From NCBI RefSeq assembly GCF_010389155.1, contig NC_057761.1, positions 12,278,501 through 12,342,500 of the forward strand: a stretch of 64,000 nt of DNA. The letters run 5' to 3'. Positions 11,098-23,185 of the stretch are shown piece after piece. The position numbers and the translations under genes are program-made. Origin of the DNA: Erigeron canadensis. Lineage: Eukaryota; Streptophyta; Magnoliopsida; Asterales; Asteraceae. Positions within the stretch are counted from its first letter, which is position 1; every line of letters starts with the position of its first letter. The notes beneath the pieces are model-generated. The model was not told the DNA's origin and ran no database searches. It was given only the letters and a program-made list of their open reading frames with translations.

Positions 11098-14000
11098 TTA
11101 AGTTTCAAGATTTAACATGCCAAGCTTAGAGATAAGAAAGTTAAACCTCTTTTCATCCAATGGTTTGGTGAACAAATCTGCAAGCTGATAGTCAGTTCCC
11201 ACAAAGTAGAGCTCGATGTCACCTTTCTCAATATGATCTTTGAGAAAATGATATCTCACATCAATATGCTTTGATCGAGAGTGGTTTACTGAGTTGACTG
11301 CAATAGCAATGGCACTTTGAGAGTCACAATAGATGGGAATATGATCATATTTCAGACCATAATCAGTAAGCTGAGTCTTCATCCATAACACTTGAGCACA
11401 ACAACTAGCCGCAGCCACATATTCAGCTTGAGCTGTTGATAGTGACACACAGTTTTGTTTCTTGGAAGGCCAACTCACAATTTTATCACCCAAAAATTGT
11501 AAAGTACCAGAAGTACTCTTGCGATCAAGCTTACAACCTGCATGATCTGCATCTGAATAGGCAGTTAAATTGAATCCAGTATCCCTTGGATACCAGAGAC
11601 CTAAATTGGGTGTACCCTTCAGAAAACGAAAGATTCATTTCACAGCTTGATAATGTAAATCAGTAGGAGCAGCTTGATACCTAGCACACATACATGTTGC
11701 AAACATTATATCTGGGCGAGATGCTGTAAGATACAACAATGAACCAATCATACTTCTATATCTCTTTTGGTCAAATGGTTTCCCATTTTTATCAGCATTA
11801 ATATTTGTACGAGCAGCCATTGGAGTTGAAATTGAAGAACAAGTAGTCATATCAAACTTTTTGAACATGTCATGAATATATTTACCTTGTGATATAAAAA
11901 TACCATTTGGTAGTTGTTTGATTTGAAGACCCGAAAAGTAGTTCATTTCCCCAATCATGCTCATTTCAAAATGATTAACCATTAGAGATGAAAAGTTTCA
12001 ACAAAATGTTTGACTGGTTGACCCAAAGATAATGTCATCAACATATATTTGGACAAGAAGAACATGCTTACCTTGTTTGCGAATGAACAGGGTAGGATCA
12101 ATTGTGCCTTTGGTAAAGCCACCTCTAATCAAGAAAGTAGATAATGAATCATACCATGCGCGGGGTGCTTGCTTAAGACTGTAGAGAGCCTTGTCTAACC
12201 TGTAGACATGGTTTGGTCTTTTGGGATCAACAAAACCTTCAGGTTGTTCAACGTAAACTTCTTCTTTGAGGTCACCATTCAAGAAAGCTGTCTTCACATC
12301 CATTTGAAACACTGTAAAGTTTCTGAATACAGCATAGGCTAAGAAGATCCGAATGGCTTCCATTCTTGCAACTGGAGCAAAAGTTTCGTCGAAATCAACA
12401 CCAGGTTGCTGGCAATAACCCTTTGCAACTAATCAAGCTTTGCTCCTTACTACCACTCCATTCTCATCCTTCTTGTTCTTGAAAATCCACTTTGTGCCAA
12501 TAGGTTCATCTTTTCTTGGATTTAGAACCAATCTCCATACTTTCAGTCTTTCAAACTGAGCGAGTTCGTCTTGCATAAATTTTACCCATTCTGGATCTCG
12601 AAGAGCTTCAGAATCAGTTTTGGGTTCAATGTTGCTAAGAGAAAGTGCAACAAGACACTCATTCACTGAAGTACGAGTAGTTACTCCGGCTTGTGGATCT
12701 CCAATAATTTGATCTGTAGGATGATCTTTTCGCATACGTGACCATTTGCGATCATGAGGAAGAGGATCTTATTGATTGACATCAACATCATCATCATTAA
12801 AACCAGAGTTTTGCTGAGAGATAGAATCATAGCTTGGTAGAACAGCTTCCTCGTAGGATGGATGATCGAAATCAAGAGACACATATACATTTGGAGTGTT
12901 CATCGGATTGGTAGTCTGGGTATATTGGGTAGGTTGTTCTTGAACATTCACTGGCGAAGAACTATTAGGAGAGGATTGAGAAGAAGACTCATTAGAAGAG
13001 GATGAAGAATTACTACTTGAAGAAGTAGCAACTTGCTCATAAGAACTTGATGATGATTCATGATGGTTGTCAGGAACTGGATCATGGTTCGGAATTGGTT
13101 CAATGATGACTTGAGGTTCTTCATCATGAATCGGTTTAGAATTATAGAATTCTTCAAAAAGAATATCCAACTCATCACTTGTTGGAGCTGGAAACTTCTT
13201 GAATTTAGATGCCAAAGTAGAAGTCCTTGATGAAGTATTTGAATCACTTGGATCATTACTTGTTGGTTGCAAACTTTCTTGCTCAAAGATCATACCTGAC
13301 ATCTCATCAAACCAAACATTCATTGTTTCTTGAATTGTATTTGTTCGGCGATTGTAGATTCGGTAGGCCATCGAAGTCTTGGAATAACCAACAAATTAAC
13401 CTTCATAACCTTTCTTCTCGAACTTTCCAAGATTCTCCCGATCATTCAGAGTATAACAAACACACCCAAAGATATGAAAATAGTTGATGTTGGGTTTCCG
13501 TTTGTTAACAACCTTAAAAGGAGTCTTCTCAAAACGCTGATTAACAATGGACCGATTCTGAGTGTGACAAGCAGTGTCAACAGCTTCAGCCCACATGTTG
13601 GAAGGCAACTTAGAATAAGCAAGCATGGTTCTTGCAGCTTCCACAAGCGTTCGATTTCTCCTTTCAACGACACCATTTTGTTGTGGTGTACGAACCGCAG
13701 AGAATTGGTAAGTAATGCCTTTAGATTTACAAAATTCATTGAACACGACATTTTTGAACTCAGTTCCATTATCCGAACGGATGTAACGGACTGGAAGTTG
13801 AAGATTTACTTGAGTAGAAGTGATGAAATCGATCAGAATTTGAGTTGTTTCATCTTTGGAGGCAAGAAACTTGACCAAAGTATATCTTGAATAATCATCA
13901 ACAATAACCAAGATGTATCGCTTCCCATTTCGGCTTTGTACTTTCATCGGTCCACAAAGATCCATTTGAAGCAAATGAAGAGGTGCTAACGAATTAGGAG

Positions 14001-14577
14001 ATTTCTTTGGTTTATGAGAAGCTCGTTTAATCTTCCCAACAGCACAAGAAGGACAAACATGCTCACTTTCATACTTATAGTCTGGCAAGCCTTCAACAAG
14101 ATACTTGTTGACCAAAGTATTGATGGTAGGAAAATTTAGGTGAGAAAGCCTTCTATGCCACAACCAAGAATTCTTTGATGTAGCTTTTGAAATGAGACAA
14201 ATATTATTGGTTGGTTGGTTATCATCAAGATTGACGGTAAAAAGGTTATCATCGCTGTCGCCACACAAAATGTCAACTCCATCTAGAGTTTGAACTTTGC
14301 AAAGAGATTGTCGAAAAAGAACTTGAAGATTGTTGTCACAGAATTGTCCAACACTGAACAAGTTATGAATTAATCCTTCAACATAGTGAACTTTCTTATT
14401 GACAATTCCATTGCGTTCAATATCACCATAGCCTAAGATAGGAGCAAAATTGTTGTTACCAAATTGAACAGTTCCCATGAATCGTTCGATAAAGTTCTTG
14501 AGCAATGCTTTATTGCCAGTCATGTGTTTTGAACACCCGGAATCGAGTATCCAAACACAGATGGTTATTTCCTGCAA
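11098..14577 (-). pseudogene. Copia pol: protease, integrase, RT, RNase H
   Basis: A single reading frame of about 1,160 codons. In order: protease WILDSGCSKHMTG; GAG-pre-integrase zinc segment LWHRRLSHLNF...CPSCAVGK; integrase core with D in LLQMDLCGPM, D in YIRSDNGTEF and E in PQQNGVVERRNR; a Ser/Asn-rich low-complexity linker (about 12.8-13.2 kb); RT with [33 protein letters not shown] and the catalytic [11 protein letters not shown]; RNase H with SDADHAG, AEYVAAASCC, IYCDSQSAI and the end motif LADLFTKPL. It is interrupted only by in-frame stops at 13396 (TAA), 12769 (TAA), 12433, 11998 and 11635 (all TGA); no frameshift. TGA at 12433 sits where LVAKGY is normally preceded by Arg, consistent with CGA to TGA. 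The copia lineage is not assigned. Confidence 0.93.
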
Positions 14578-14587
14578 TCAAATAGAA

Positions 14588-17570
14588 TTAACCGACTTTA
14601 GGTACCCACTTGAAGACGAGTCCTTTGTGGTTAGTTAAAACAGGCAGGGTATATAACTTAGGAAACGAATACAAACATGCTTTAGAATCAATATAGGCAT
14701 TAACAAGCACATTATCAACAAGCACATTTGGATTAAACAAACGAACATTAACACATGAATCAAAAGTAACATGTCTACCAGCATTCAAACCATACACACG
14801 AGAATTGACATTGTTTACAACATCACAAGGCATAGCCTTTGCACCATTAACATTGTTTTTCAAAGAGGATTTAAAAGATAAATTGTTTGACACATCAGAA
14901 ACAAGCTTCTTTTTACTACCCGCTTTTCTCCTTTGCCTTTTCTTCCTTTTCTCAACTTTAGTGATCTTAGGTACTAAAGACTTAGCTACCCATTTAGACT
15001 CACTAATCAAGCTCTTTCCACCTGTTGGATTGACACTAAGAAGATTAGAACGAGAGTTTTGAAGCACTTTTATCTTTTTAGACTCTTTTGGAGGTGCGGA
15101 AACTTCTTGTTTCTTAGGTCTATCATGAGAAAACCAGCCATATCTATCCCTATACCTTGTTGCACCATTTCAAGCATCCCTAGTTAGCAAAATTGAGCTA
15201 GATTTAGACACTTTAGGTAATGAACTAGATTGAGAGTTAGATGAAGAAACATTTGAATTGATTTCCAGAAGCTTTACTTTGTTGTATTTGATTTTGGGAA
15301 TGGTCTCAACTTGTTTGGTTTTGACATGCTTTTCCGGGGTAGGACACTTTGTTTTTAACTTATTGATTCTTGGTTTTGTGACAGTCTTTGGTTCAGTCTT
15401 GACAAGTTTGGGAATAACTCGTCTCTTTGAATAATATGAAGTTGGAGTTTTGGAAAACAATTTTGGAGATTCCTCGTTTGATTCAACCTTGATTTCGGTA
15501 GATCAAAAACATAGTCTCCCTCCATGAATTTATCAAAATCATCTTTTGTGAATGGTTTAACCGGAGAGATTTTTGAAAAATCAGGAATCTTGGTTTCCAA
15601 CTTCACACTATGGGTAGTCTCAGGAATTAGATCAACTTGAACTGACACATCTTTGGTTTCACAAGAATTTAGAGTAGAAGTATCAACACCTATACTAGCA
15701 CTAAGCTTAGGGTGAACAACTAACTCTTCAAGAGAATCACAAGTGAAAAACCTATAGTAGTACCATATCAAAACTAAACTATGCGCAACTTTGTCATAAG
15801 ATAAATCAGATTGCACATAATCATCAGCAATTGTAGCAGTATTTTGACATGAACACTCAAGAGAATCAGTCAAGGTTTGGGTGGAGGAATCAGTAGATAA
15901 ACCACAAGTAGTCTGGATGGAATGGTCTACTGGAGCACTTAGGTTAGTTTGAGTAGAAACATTCACACAAACTTTCTTAGTATCTACAACAATCAATTTA
16001 TCCACTGAACTTTGATTTTGAGACTTGAGATGATTAATGACTTGTTGTTGAGAATCCATTTTTTGTTGTAAACCTTCTATTTGTTTTTCCAAAAATATGG
16101 ATGGAATATACAATTTAGTAGGTTTAGTTGAAGGACTGACAGATTCTTGGTTTTGAAAATTCGATGCAATTTCTTCCAATTTAAAAATTGAAGACTCTTC
16201 TGTTTTGTACGAAGCATTTAAAGCATCATAATTAACCAAAAATTCATCTTTTGGTTTCTCAACTTCATCGGTCTCAAATTTGTTATCCAATGGATGAATA
16301 AATTGTTGTACCATACCAAGTCGAAGAAATTTTTCATCATACAAAGGTTCTATTTCATCCTTGGCTTTTTGCAATGGTTTGATATTCTCAAATCCCAACC
16401 CGAGAAGAAGATCATCTTTTGCAATTTTTGACTTGTTAAAATAGGCAGTGAAATCCAAGAGAGGGTTTTATTCAACTTTATATAGCTTCTCTTGATAGAA
16501 AAGTATATTCTTTTTAAATTCCTCAACTTGTTTTTCAAGATTTCCAATCTCAACGCCTTTTAGAAAACAAGTATGATTTAAGTCAGAAATCTTCCTTTCG
16601 AGTTCAACGTTGTTTGGTTTAGCTTCTTGAAGCTTCTTATTGAGAATATCAACATCCATTTGTCTAGCATTTGCTCGAAGCCATTCATTGGTCTTTTGAA
16701 TTTCAAGATCTTGATTGGCTTTTTCAAGATCTTGAATGGTCTTTTCAAGATTAAGATATTTTTCTAATAACTTAGAATCAGGAGAGGCATTCAACTCACA
16801 TTCTTTAACCAACATCCTTTCTTTATATGATTGAAAGTCTTGTTTAATAGTATCATGATCAAAAAGTAATTTTGAATATTCTTCAAGGAGTTTTCAAAAT
16901 TCACTTTTAGACAATGAAATACTATTTTGCAAATTCTTGTTTTTGTTGGCTAAAGTCTTAATATGAGTTGTCAAGTTAGATAGAGTTAACTTAAACGATT
17001 CTTTATCTTTAACTAATGAAAAAGTAGAGTGTAGATTTACCTTATCATCCGGGTACTCTTCATCAGTGCTTTCAGCCTCAAAAGCTTTGTCCTTGGCCAA
17101 CCTCGCCATGAAGCGCAGAGAGATCTTCATCTTCATCATCCGAGAGCAACAGCCATTTGTCATCTTCAGCAAGCAATGCATGACCGGCTTCCACTTGCTT
17201 TGCCAACAACATCTTCTGCTTGTAGTACTCATAGTTCCGCTTACGAGGTTGCTTGCAATTAATTGCAAAATGACCAGGAATCCCACAATTGTAACACTTT
17301 TTATCAGAAGCTTTACCCTTCTCAACAACTTGTTTGTCATAGCCTTCTTTCTTTTCAACATGCTTTGATCCAGTTGATTCACCTTGTTCATAATTCTTGG
17401 AATGATAGTGTTCCTTCTTAGGAAATGCACTTGTTGAAGAAGTGCGGAGATTGTTATTTGTAGGCCTCGCTTTGTAGAACTTTTTCTTGAAATGCTTAGT
17501 TACCGCGGCAAGAGCATATAGTTCATCTGAAACACCATCTCTTGAAGCCATCATATCATCTCCTAAATCA
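14588..17570 (-). pseudogene. Copia gag C-terminus and long coiled-coil linker
   Basis: Upstream of pol on the minus strand. The CCHC knuckle KKCYNCGIPGHFAINCKQP lies at about 17.26-17.32 kb, followed by an acidic stretch, heptad-like Leu/Lys/Glu segments (16.4-17.0 kb), Ser/Thr-rich and Lys-rich parts and the end motif LVFKWVPKVG, also present (FKWVPKV) after the ORF at 58058. Broken by a frameshift near 17.1 kb, TGA at 16894, TAA at 16468, a frameshift near 15.49 kb and TGA at 15170. The first half of gag is missing because of the deletion that fused this locus to gypsy integrase. Confidence 0.82.
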
Positions 17571-17958
17571 TATCCTGACCTTCCTTCGTCCAAATCACCC
17601 AAATCATATCCTGACCTTCCTTCGTCCTGGGAAATTTGGTAATAAAATTCACAGTCACACACTTCAACTTCCATTCAGAAATCTTTGGTTGTCCGAGTAA
17701 CCCAATAGGCTTCCGGTGTTCCGCTTTCACTCGTAAATACGTCAAGCATTGCCTTACAAACACAACAACATCCTTTCTCATGCCAGTCCAACAATACAAC
17801 TCACGTATGTCATGGTACATCTTGTAAGTATCCGAATGTACCGAATACATTGAATTATATGCTTCCTTAATGTCCGCATTTCGCCAGTGAAAGGAACCCA
17901 TAGTTTGTCCACAAAACACAAGCCGCCATCGTCTTTTTTTTTCCAACCCATACCTCAT
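17571..17958 (-). pseudogene. Gypsy integrase, N-terminal part
   Basis: Contains the zinc-binding segment (YCWTGMRKDVVVFVRQCLTC-like, here ending CLTY) and the linker ITKFPRTKEGQDMIWVI just before the catalytic core. The final cysteine of the HHCC-type motif is replaced by Tyr. The core's first Asp and everything after it are missing. A direct duplication (GAAGGTCAGGATATGATTT, twice) sits at the join with copia gag. Confidence 0.82.
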
Positions 17959-18199
17959 AATTCCTTCTTAAGAAGTTCTTCATCATTAACAATCACTGAC
18001 TGTGCTTCTATGATCTGATCTCTAGCACTCCTCTGCATACTCGTAACACGTACTCGTTTAGGCTTAACTATTTCCTTACGTCTTAGAGCGTCAGCCACAA
18101 CATTAGCTTTCCCAGATGGTAACGAATGTTACAATCGTAATCACTGAGTAACTCAAGCCATCTACGTTGTCTTATATTCAAATCTTGTTGCATGAAGCT

Positions 18200-19290
18200 A
18201 TGTTGTAGACTTTTGTGTGAATTATAAATTACACACTTGGTTCCATACAAATAATGTCTCTAGCACTTTAATGCAACAACCACTACTCTTAACTCTAATT
18301 CAGGAGTTGTGTAGTTTTTCTCATGGACCTTCAATTGTCATGAGACGTATGCAATCACCTTGCCTCTTTGCATGAGTACACAACCTAATCCTTCACACGA
18401 TGGATCGCAGTACACTACAAAATCATCTGATACTTCAGGCAGACTCAAAATCTGTGCATTACACAACCTAATTTTCAAAATCTGAACGCGTTTTCTTGTT
18501 TCTTGCCCCAAACATACGGCTTGTCTTTCTGTATCAATTGCGTTAGCGGTGGCGTAATCTTAGAAAATTTTTCAATGAACTTCTATAATAGCCCGCCAGA
18601 CCAAGGAACTGTCAAACCTCAGTCAGCGTTTCAGGCGTTCTCCACATCTTAACTGAATGAACCTTGCTAGGATCTATATGTATTCCCTCCTTGCTCACAA
18701 CATGTCTCAAAAAGCGTACCTCATTCAGTCAGAATTCACATTTAGAGAACTTTCCATACAGTTTTTCTTTCCTCAACAATTCCAGTACATTTCTTAAGTG
18801 TTCAGTATGTTCCTCTTTTGTCTTTGAGTAGTTCAAAATGTCGTCAATAAACACGATAACGAACTTGTCCAAACACAGTCAGCACACTTTATTCTTCAAG
18901 TCTATGCACACTATCGAAGCGATAGTTAATCCAAAGGGCATCACTGTAAATTCGAATTGTCTGTATCTTGTCCTAAAAGTGGTTTTTGGTATGTCGTCCT
19001 CATGTACACGTAATTGGTGATACCCTGAACGTAAGTCAATCTTTGAGAAACACTTTGCACTTTGGAGCTGGTCGAATAGATCATCAATCCTAGGAAGGGG
19101 ATAACGATTTTTCACTGTTAATATACTCAGCTCACGATAGTCGATACACATACAAAATGAACCATCCTTCTCTTTGACGAAAAAAACACGTGCTCTCCAT
19201 GGTGACTGACTAGGTCTAATAAATCCCTTGTCTTTAAGTTCTTTTAGTTGCACGACCAACTCTTGTAATTCAGTCATTGGTAGTCTATAA
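18200..19290 (-). pseudogene. Gypsy reverse transcriptase and RNase H remnant
   Basis: [57 protein letters not shown], and [12 protein letters not shown]. The usual NAPA after PFGLT is damaged. Downstream the connection QFLGLAGYYR and the early RNase H (QKDKPYVWGKKQ) are readable at about 18.5-18.6 kb, with frameshifts between. YVDD itself is in a damaged stretch near 18.85 kb. Non-functional. Confidence 0.88.
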
Positions 19291-19669
19291 GGGGATTTTT
19301 GCTACAGGAACTGTGTTAGGAACAAGGCTAATACAAGAATCAAATTGTCGAGATGGAGGTAAGCCGGGTACGTAGATCATCAGGGAAAACATCCTGATAG
19401 TCACGAACGACGGGACATCAGTCAAGTTAACCTCTTTAACAGACGCACTCATGACATGCCCCTCAAAAGGCTCAAACCACTCACACTGAACTTCTAGTAT
19501 CTCGCCATTAGGTAGGAATAAGAAAGTGGGTTATAAAGAAAAACCTTAGCGTTGATATCTCATAGAGCATGATAAAGATAAAGAAATGGTAAAAGTTATG
19601 ACCTTTTGGAACTTAATCTTCTGAATCAAAAGTTAAAAAGGGAATTATATTAATTTTTGCAGTACATAG

Positions 19670-19940
19670 TATCGTCGCATCGACCAATGACATCCAGTCC
19701 ATATCAACAATAACGTCAAAACTCCCCTTTTGAGAAGGTACTAAGTCAATAAAGAAAGCATAGTCATTAAGAACTAATGTGCAAGAATGAATGACACGGT
19801 CTAGTCTGACTAGCTCTCAGTTAACCCTTTGTACATCAAATATATACGTAAGACTCGGTCTAGTATTCAATAGCAAAACAAAACTAGTCGTGACAAAACT
19901 ATAATCGGCTCTCGAGTCAAAGAATAGTAGCATAAAGATC
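19670..19940 (-). pseudogene. Gypsy protease remnant
   Basis: Readable as LLFFDSRADYSFV (active-site region; the usual D-S/T-G-A has Gly replaced by Arg, codon AGA, a single G to A change from GGA) followed by FDVIVDMDWM (usual FDVIIGMDWL). The active-site change alone should inactivate the retropepsin. Confidence 0.78.
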
Positions 19941-20099
19941 ATTCAGAAGAAAGTCTCTGTAGCACAATCGAATCGTTACGAGTCTTTGTTACATTTAGTA
20001 CGTAAGTACGACTTCTAGCAGCTTGAACTTGATCGCCTCTTATTTTGATGGGTCCGACAATCTGTAGCTGATTAAGATGAACTTCCGCTTGACCTGTCG

Positions 20100-20800
20100 T
20101 ACAACACACTACAGCAACTCATCAGCCTTAGCCTCTGATCTCAATATTGTCGCTCCCAGAATACGCGGATGAACAAGAACCATAATCGACTTAACCCAAG
20201 GGATCAACAAAGATACTTCTCGATGCCTTTGCTCTCGGATTAACCAATCGTGAAACCATCCTTGACAACTCATTCAAACATGTAGCGTAACGAACATGAT
20301 CAGCACCAATCATCTTATACTCCAAAAGTTCTCGATATAATCTTTTCAGTTCAATTGCCTTGTAGAACTTTCTCGCCAACAACTCCTTAAAATTTTAACA
20401 TGACATCGCTTTGGCCACTACTTTGCTTCTGGCTCAACATTGACCATTCCTCCAAGATAACACATCCAAGGTAAAGAAATTGCCCTATAACTGAACCTTT
20501 GACCAGGTGTACACTCACTAATGTCAATCACAGCTTCCGTCTATCAAATCATTGAATAAATATGCCTGCTCCACCTCTGCCACATAATCTTGCATGCCAC
20601 TTACGATTTTGTAAGTACATTTCCTATACGAATTCTCTCATCAGCATCTTCATACTATTCACTAGTCTCTTCATTCACTGCTTCCTCATACTGTGCATTC
20701 TCAGCTTCATTATAAGTCGTCCCTTCATTCGTCGCATTTCGTGTCAGGACAGCATTGATGACTTGAGTAATTGCGGCAATCGTCTCCGTTTGCAGTAGCT
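20100..20800 (-). pseudogene. Gypsy gag remnant
   Basis: Positions 20382-20191 contain LARKFYKAIELKRLYRELLE..MIGADHVRYATCLNELSRMV, matching the retrotrans_gag pattern of plant gypsy elements (a basic-hydrophobic helix, then YxxxFxxLxR). Further upstream, at about 20.65-20.79 kb, an N-terminal piece (IAAITQVI...) is readable. Stops and frameshifts interrupt. It is the first coding segment after the leader. Confidence 0.72.
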
Positions 20801-21066
20801 CTCATCTCACCGTTATTCCGCACACGTTAGTATATCTTTGGAACGTTATTCGCAAAGAAACACTCGAAAATGTCATTGCCTATGTCACATGTTACACTCA
20901 GCAAGCTCTCTCTTCTTATAGTCTAAGGGATGCTATCTAAACTTAAACTACTCATGCAGTCCATGTCAATGCAATACATATATACATATATATATACTAC
21001 TAATATATAATCCTATATCACAGTTAAAATGTGGTCCGAATCTAACACCTACATCCGTTGCACTAG

Positions 21067-21209
21067 CGGTGTATGTATACAGAGTGTACCAGCGGCTAAC
21101 CCTCCACACCCCTAGTACATCTAATGCAAGGTCGGATCACGGTACTGGTATACTCTCTAGTTATTGGCTCGGTATGTATACAGGGTGAACCAGCAGCTAA
21201 CCCTCCACC
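21067..21209 (-). repeat. Direct repeat in the gypsy leader
   Basis: GGTGTATGTATACAGAGTG... (21067 onward) and CGGTATGTATACAGGGTG... (21169 onward) are about 40-bp direct repeats with centres about 103 bp apart, both ending in GCTAACCCTCCAC. They lie between PBS and gag. Confidence 0.65.
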
Positions 21210-21292
21210 TAACCAACACCCATTAAGCAGACCAGGGTTGCTACCACACTCTCACTACAAGTGCAATCCGTGATGTCAATAACTGTCATAAA

Positions 21293-21347
21293 GCATGGCG
21301 ATAATCATAGAACAGTTGATCAGGCTTTTCTATGATTATCGCTATGC
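21293..21347 (-). ncRNA. Leader stem-loop, possible RNA dimerisation/packaging signal
   Basis: Arms 21293-21312 and 21328-21347 pair at 19 of 20 positions (GCGATAATCATAGAA against TTCTATGATTATCGC, plus flanking pairs). The 15-nt loop contains the self-complementary TGATCA. The structure lies about 250 nt downstream of the PBS on the transcribed strand and before gag, where retroviral and retrotransposon packaging and dimerisation elements sit. Function is inferred from structure and position only. Confidence 0.5.
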
Positions 21348-21594
21348 GATACTAGTTAGCGCCATCACTTCATCTTGCTCTAATAAGTCACAATAACACT
21401 AAAAGCACACAGTCCCCACAAGTACACAGTCATAGTCAAGATAAGCACAGAGATAATAAGTCTCAATAGAACTTGAACTCAAAATATAAGTGACCTTAGC
21501 ACGTCTAGAATGCATCTATAATTCCTATCGTAAATGCTATACGGGGTTCTTAGGTTATAGTCTAGGCTTTTCCACCTAATTCTCTACAACCACG

Positions 21595-21606
21595 GCTCTG
21601 ATACCA
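21595..21606 (-). other. Primer-binding site, tRNA-iMet
   Basis: On the minus strand TGGTATCAGAGC starts 3 nt after the LTR end (...GGGGTGTTACA). It is the standard initiator-Met tRNA PBS of plant gypsy and copia elements. Confidence 0.93.
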
Positions 21607-22752
21607 TTTTGTAACACCCCATCATTGGCGGAAACATGAGGTGTCATGAAAAGTACAGCACGATATGGAATTACGTAGATACTGCTAAATGAATCAGAAT
21701 ATAGTAAATGTTTCCTAAAAAACATGAGTTCAAGGTCAAAACAATGCTAAAATAGCTTATTACAACCATGTCCATAGAGAAATAATCCAAGGCATGTAGC
21801 CTTAAAGTCTGGCAATAAATAAAGGAGCACTAATCTCCGAAGGTCAAGCCTAGCATAGTAGTCTTTATCCCTGCTTAGCCTGAATACCTGAAAAGTATAC
21901 TAAAATGTGTCAACACAAAGGTTGGTGAGTTCGTAGGTTTTAGTTAAAAAGTCTAGTCAAAGAAATAAGTCTTATGTCGATTCTTTAGAAACATAAAACG
22001 TAGATGTTCAATATATAGTTAGCAGAGCTACGCCATAGTCCAAGTACTCAAAGTGTGGCCTTACGGTACCTGCCTTAGATAATGATATGTGGCCCTACAG
22101 TTCAACAAATTGCCTTGGTGGCCTTACAGTTAAATAACTTGCCTTAATATAAGTCTCCAATACACACAATAAGTACGTCTCAATAAGCATAATCATTAAG
22201 CACATAATCACACATACAAACAAAAACAAGCACGTCACATGGCATCAGTAACTCTATAAGAACCAGCTTTATATTGAACATAAATAAATATCGATAAACT
22301 ATTTTAAAAAGTAGGAGTATACTTTCCACCCCAAAGCACGTAAAAAAAAGGGGCTACGAAACTCACCTGAAAAGTGTTATGAAAGTATAACGGACAAGCA
22401 CGACAAGCACAATCAAAGTGCACGACAATCAACACCTTCCAATAATACATGACAAGTCACAATGAAAGTCTTTGTTCTTAAGTCTTAGCCTATTAGAAAT
22501 GCCTTTAAGTCCATATGTTTTTATTTTACTTTTAATACGACGTTTGTTAAAATTTACGAGACTCGAATAAACCAAACAAGAGTCTGAATTTGACACCAAT
22601 GACATTTCCTAAGTTTAAAATGAATTATTTTATCAATACAACCTGATTGGAAATCATTACATAGCCCAAAATAAGTTTTACTCGAATTTAATCAAAACTA
22701 GACGAAACCAGAGATTTTTACCGAAAAGCTTACGAAACTGAAACGAGTAGAG

Positions 22753-23185
22753 GATGAGCTCAACCTTATGGTTGAACTCGACCAACTAAAGCCCAAATAT
22801 ATTGTTTTAAAATCTTTTAATCATACATTAGCCAATTGGTCCAAAACTACATCTTTTGAGAAAACTAGTCAAGTTTATGAACCGAATAAGCGCGTATGGA
22901 CACGAAAGGCTAATGAAATCAACTATATGAGTAGGGAAGTGGTTGGAATCGACCATGACAGGTGTAGCTTGACCTGGACAGATGTCAAAATGATTATTTT
23001 CTAACTCTTAAAGGTCCGAGAGTTAAAACAAGTCATTTCGGGTAAAACTAGGAACCTTACGAGCCGTTTAAGCGAAAAAAGTCAACAGAGGGTCAACCTA
23101 GACCACCAGAGGTCGAGCTTGACCAGGTAGAGGTCGAGCTAGACCTGCCTAGGTCGAGCTAGACCAGCCTAGGTCGAGCTAGGCC
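22753..23185 (-). repeat. Phased GGTCGAGCT(C/A)GACC boxes, 20-bp period
   Basis: Copies of a 14-bp near-palindrome start at 22770, 22941, 22961, 23091, 23111, 23132, 23152 and 23172, with a partial copy at about 22753. Adjacent copies are 20 or 21 bp apart, two helical turns. They lie in the LTR downstream of the TATA box (minus direction). Spacers at 23146-23171 are also similar (TGCCTA, AGCCTA). Confidence 0.75.

Larger units (their letters stand above)
7775..17570 (-). mobile_element. 5'-truncated Ty1/copia retrotransposon
   Basis: Inserted into the gypsy 3' LTR. On the minus strand it has a gag C-terminal part with a CCHC knuckle, a long coiled-coil linker, protease, integrase, RT, RNase H (copia order), a 3-kb 3' non-coding region, PPT and 3' LTR. 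The 5' LTR, PBS and N-terminal gag are absent; gag joins gypsy integrase at about 17.57 kb. One deletion from copia gag through the rest of the gypsy LTR into gypsy integrase explains both missing parts. Confidence 0.85.

Noticed and set aside
13227..13890. Plus-strand ORFs opposite copia pol
   Set aside because: Antisense shadows of the integrase and linker frame; no conserved motif.
21040..21260. CRISPR-like appearance of repeated segments
   Set aside because: Only two long direct repeats with unequal context in a retrotransposon leader; no array, and this is plant DNA.
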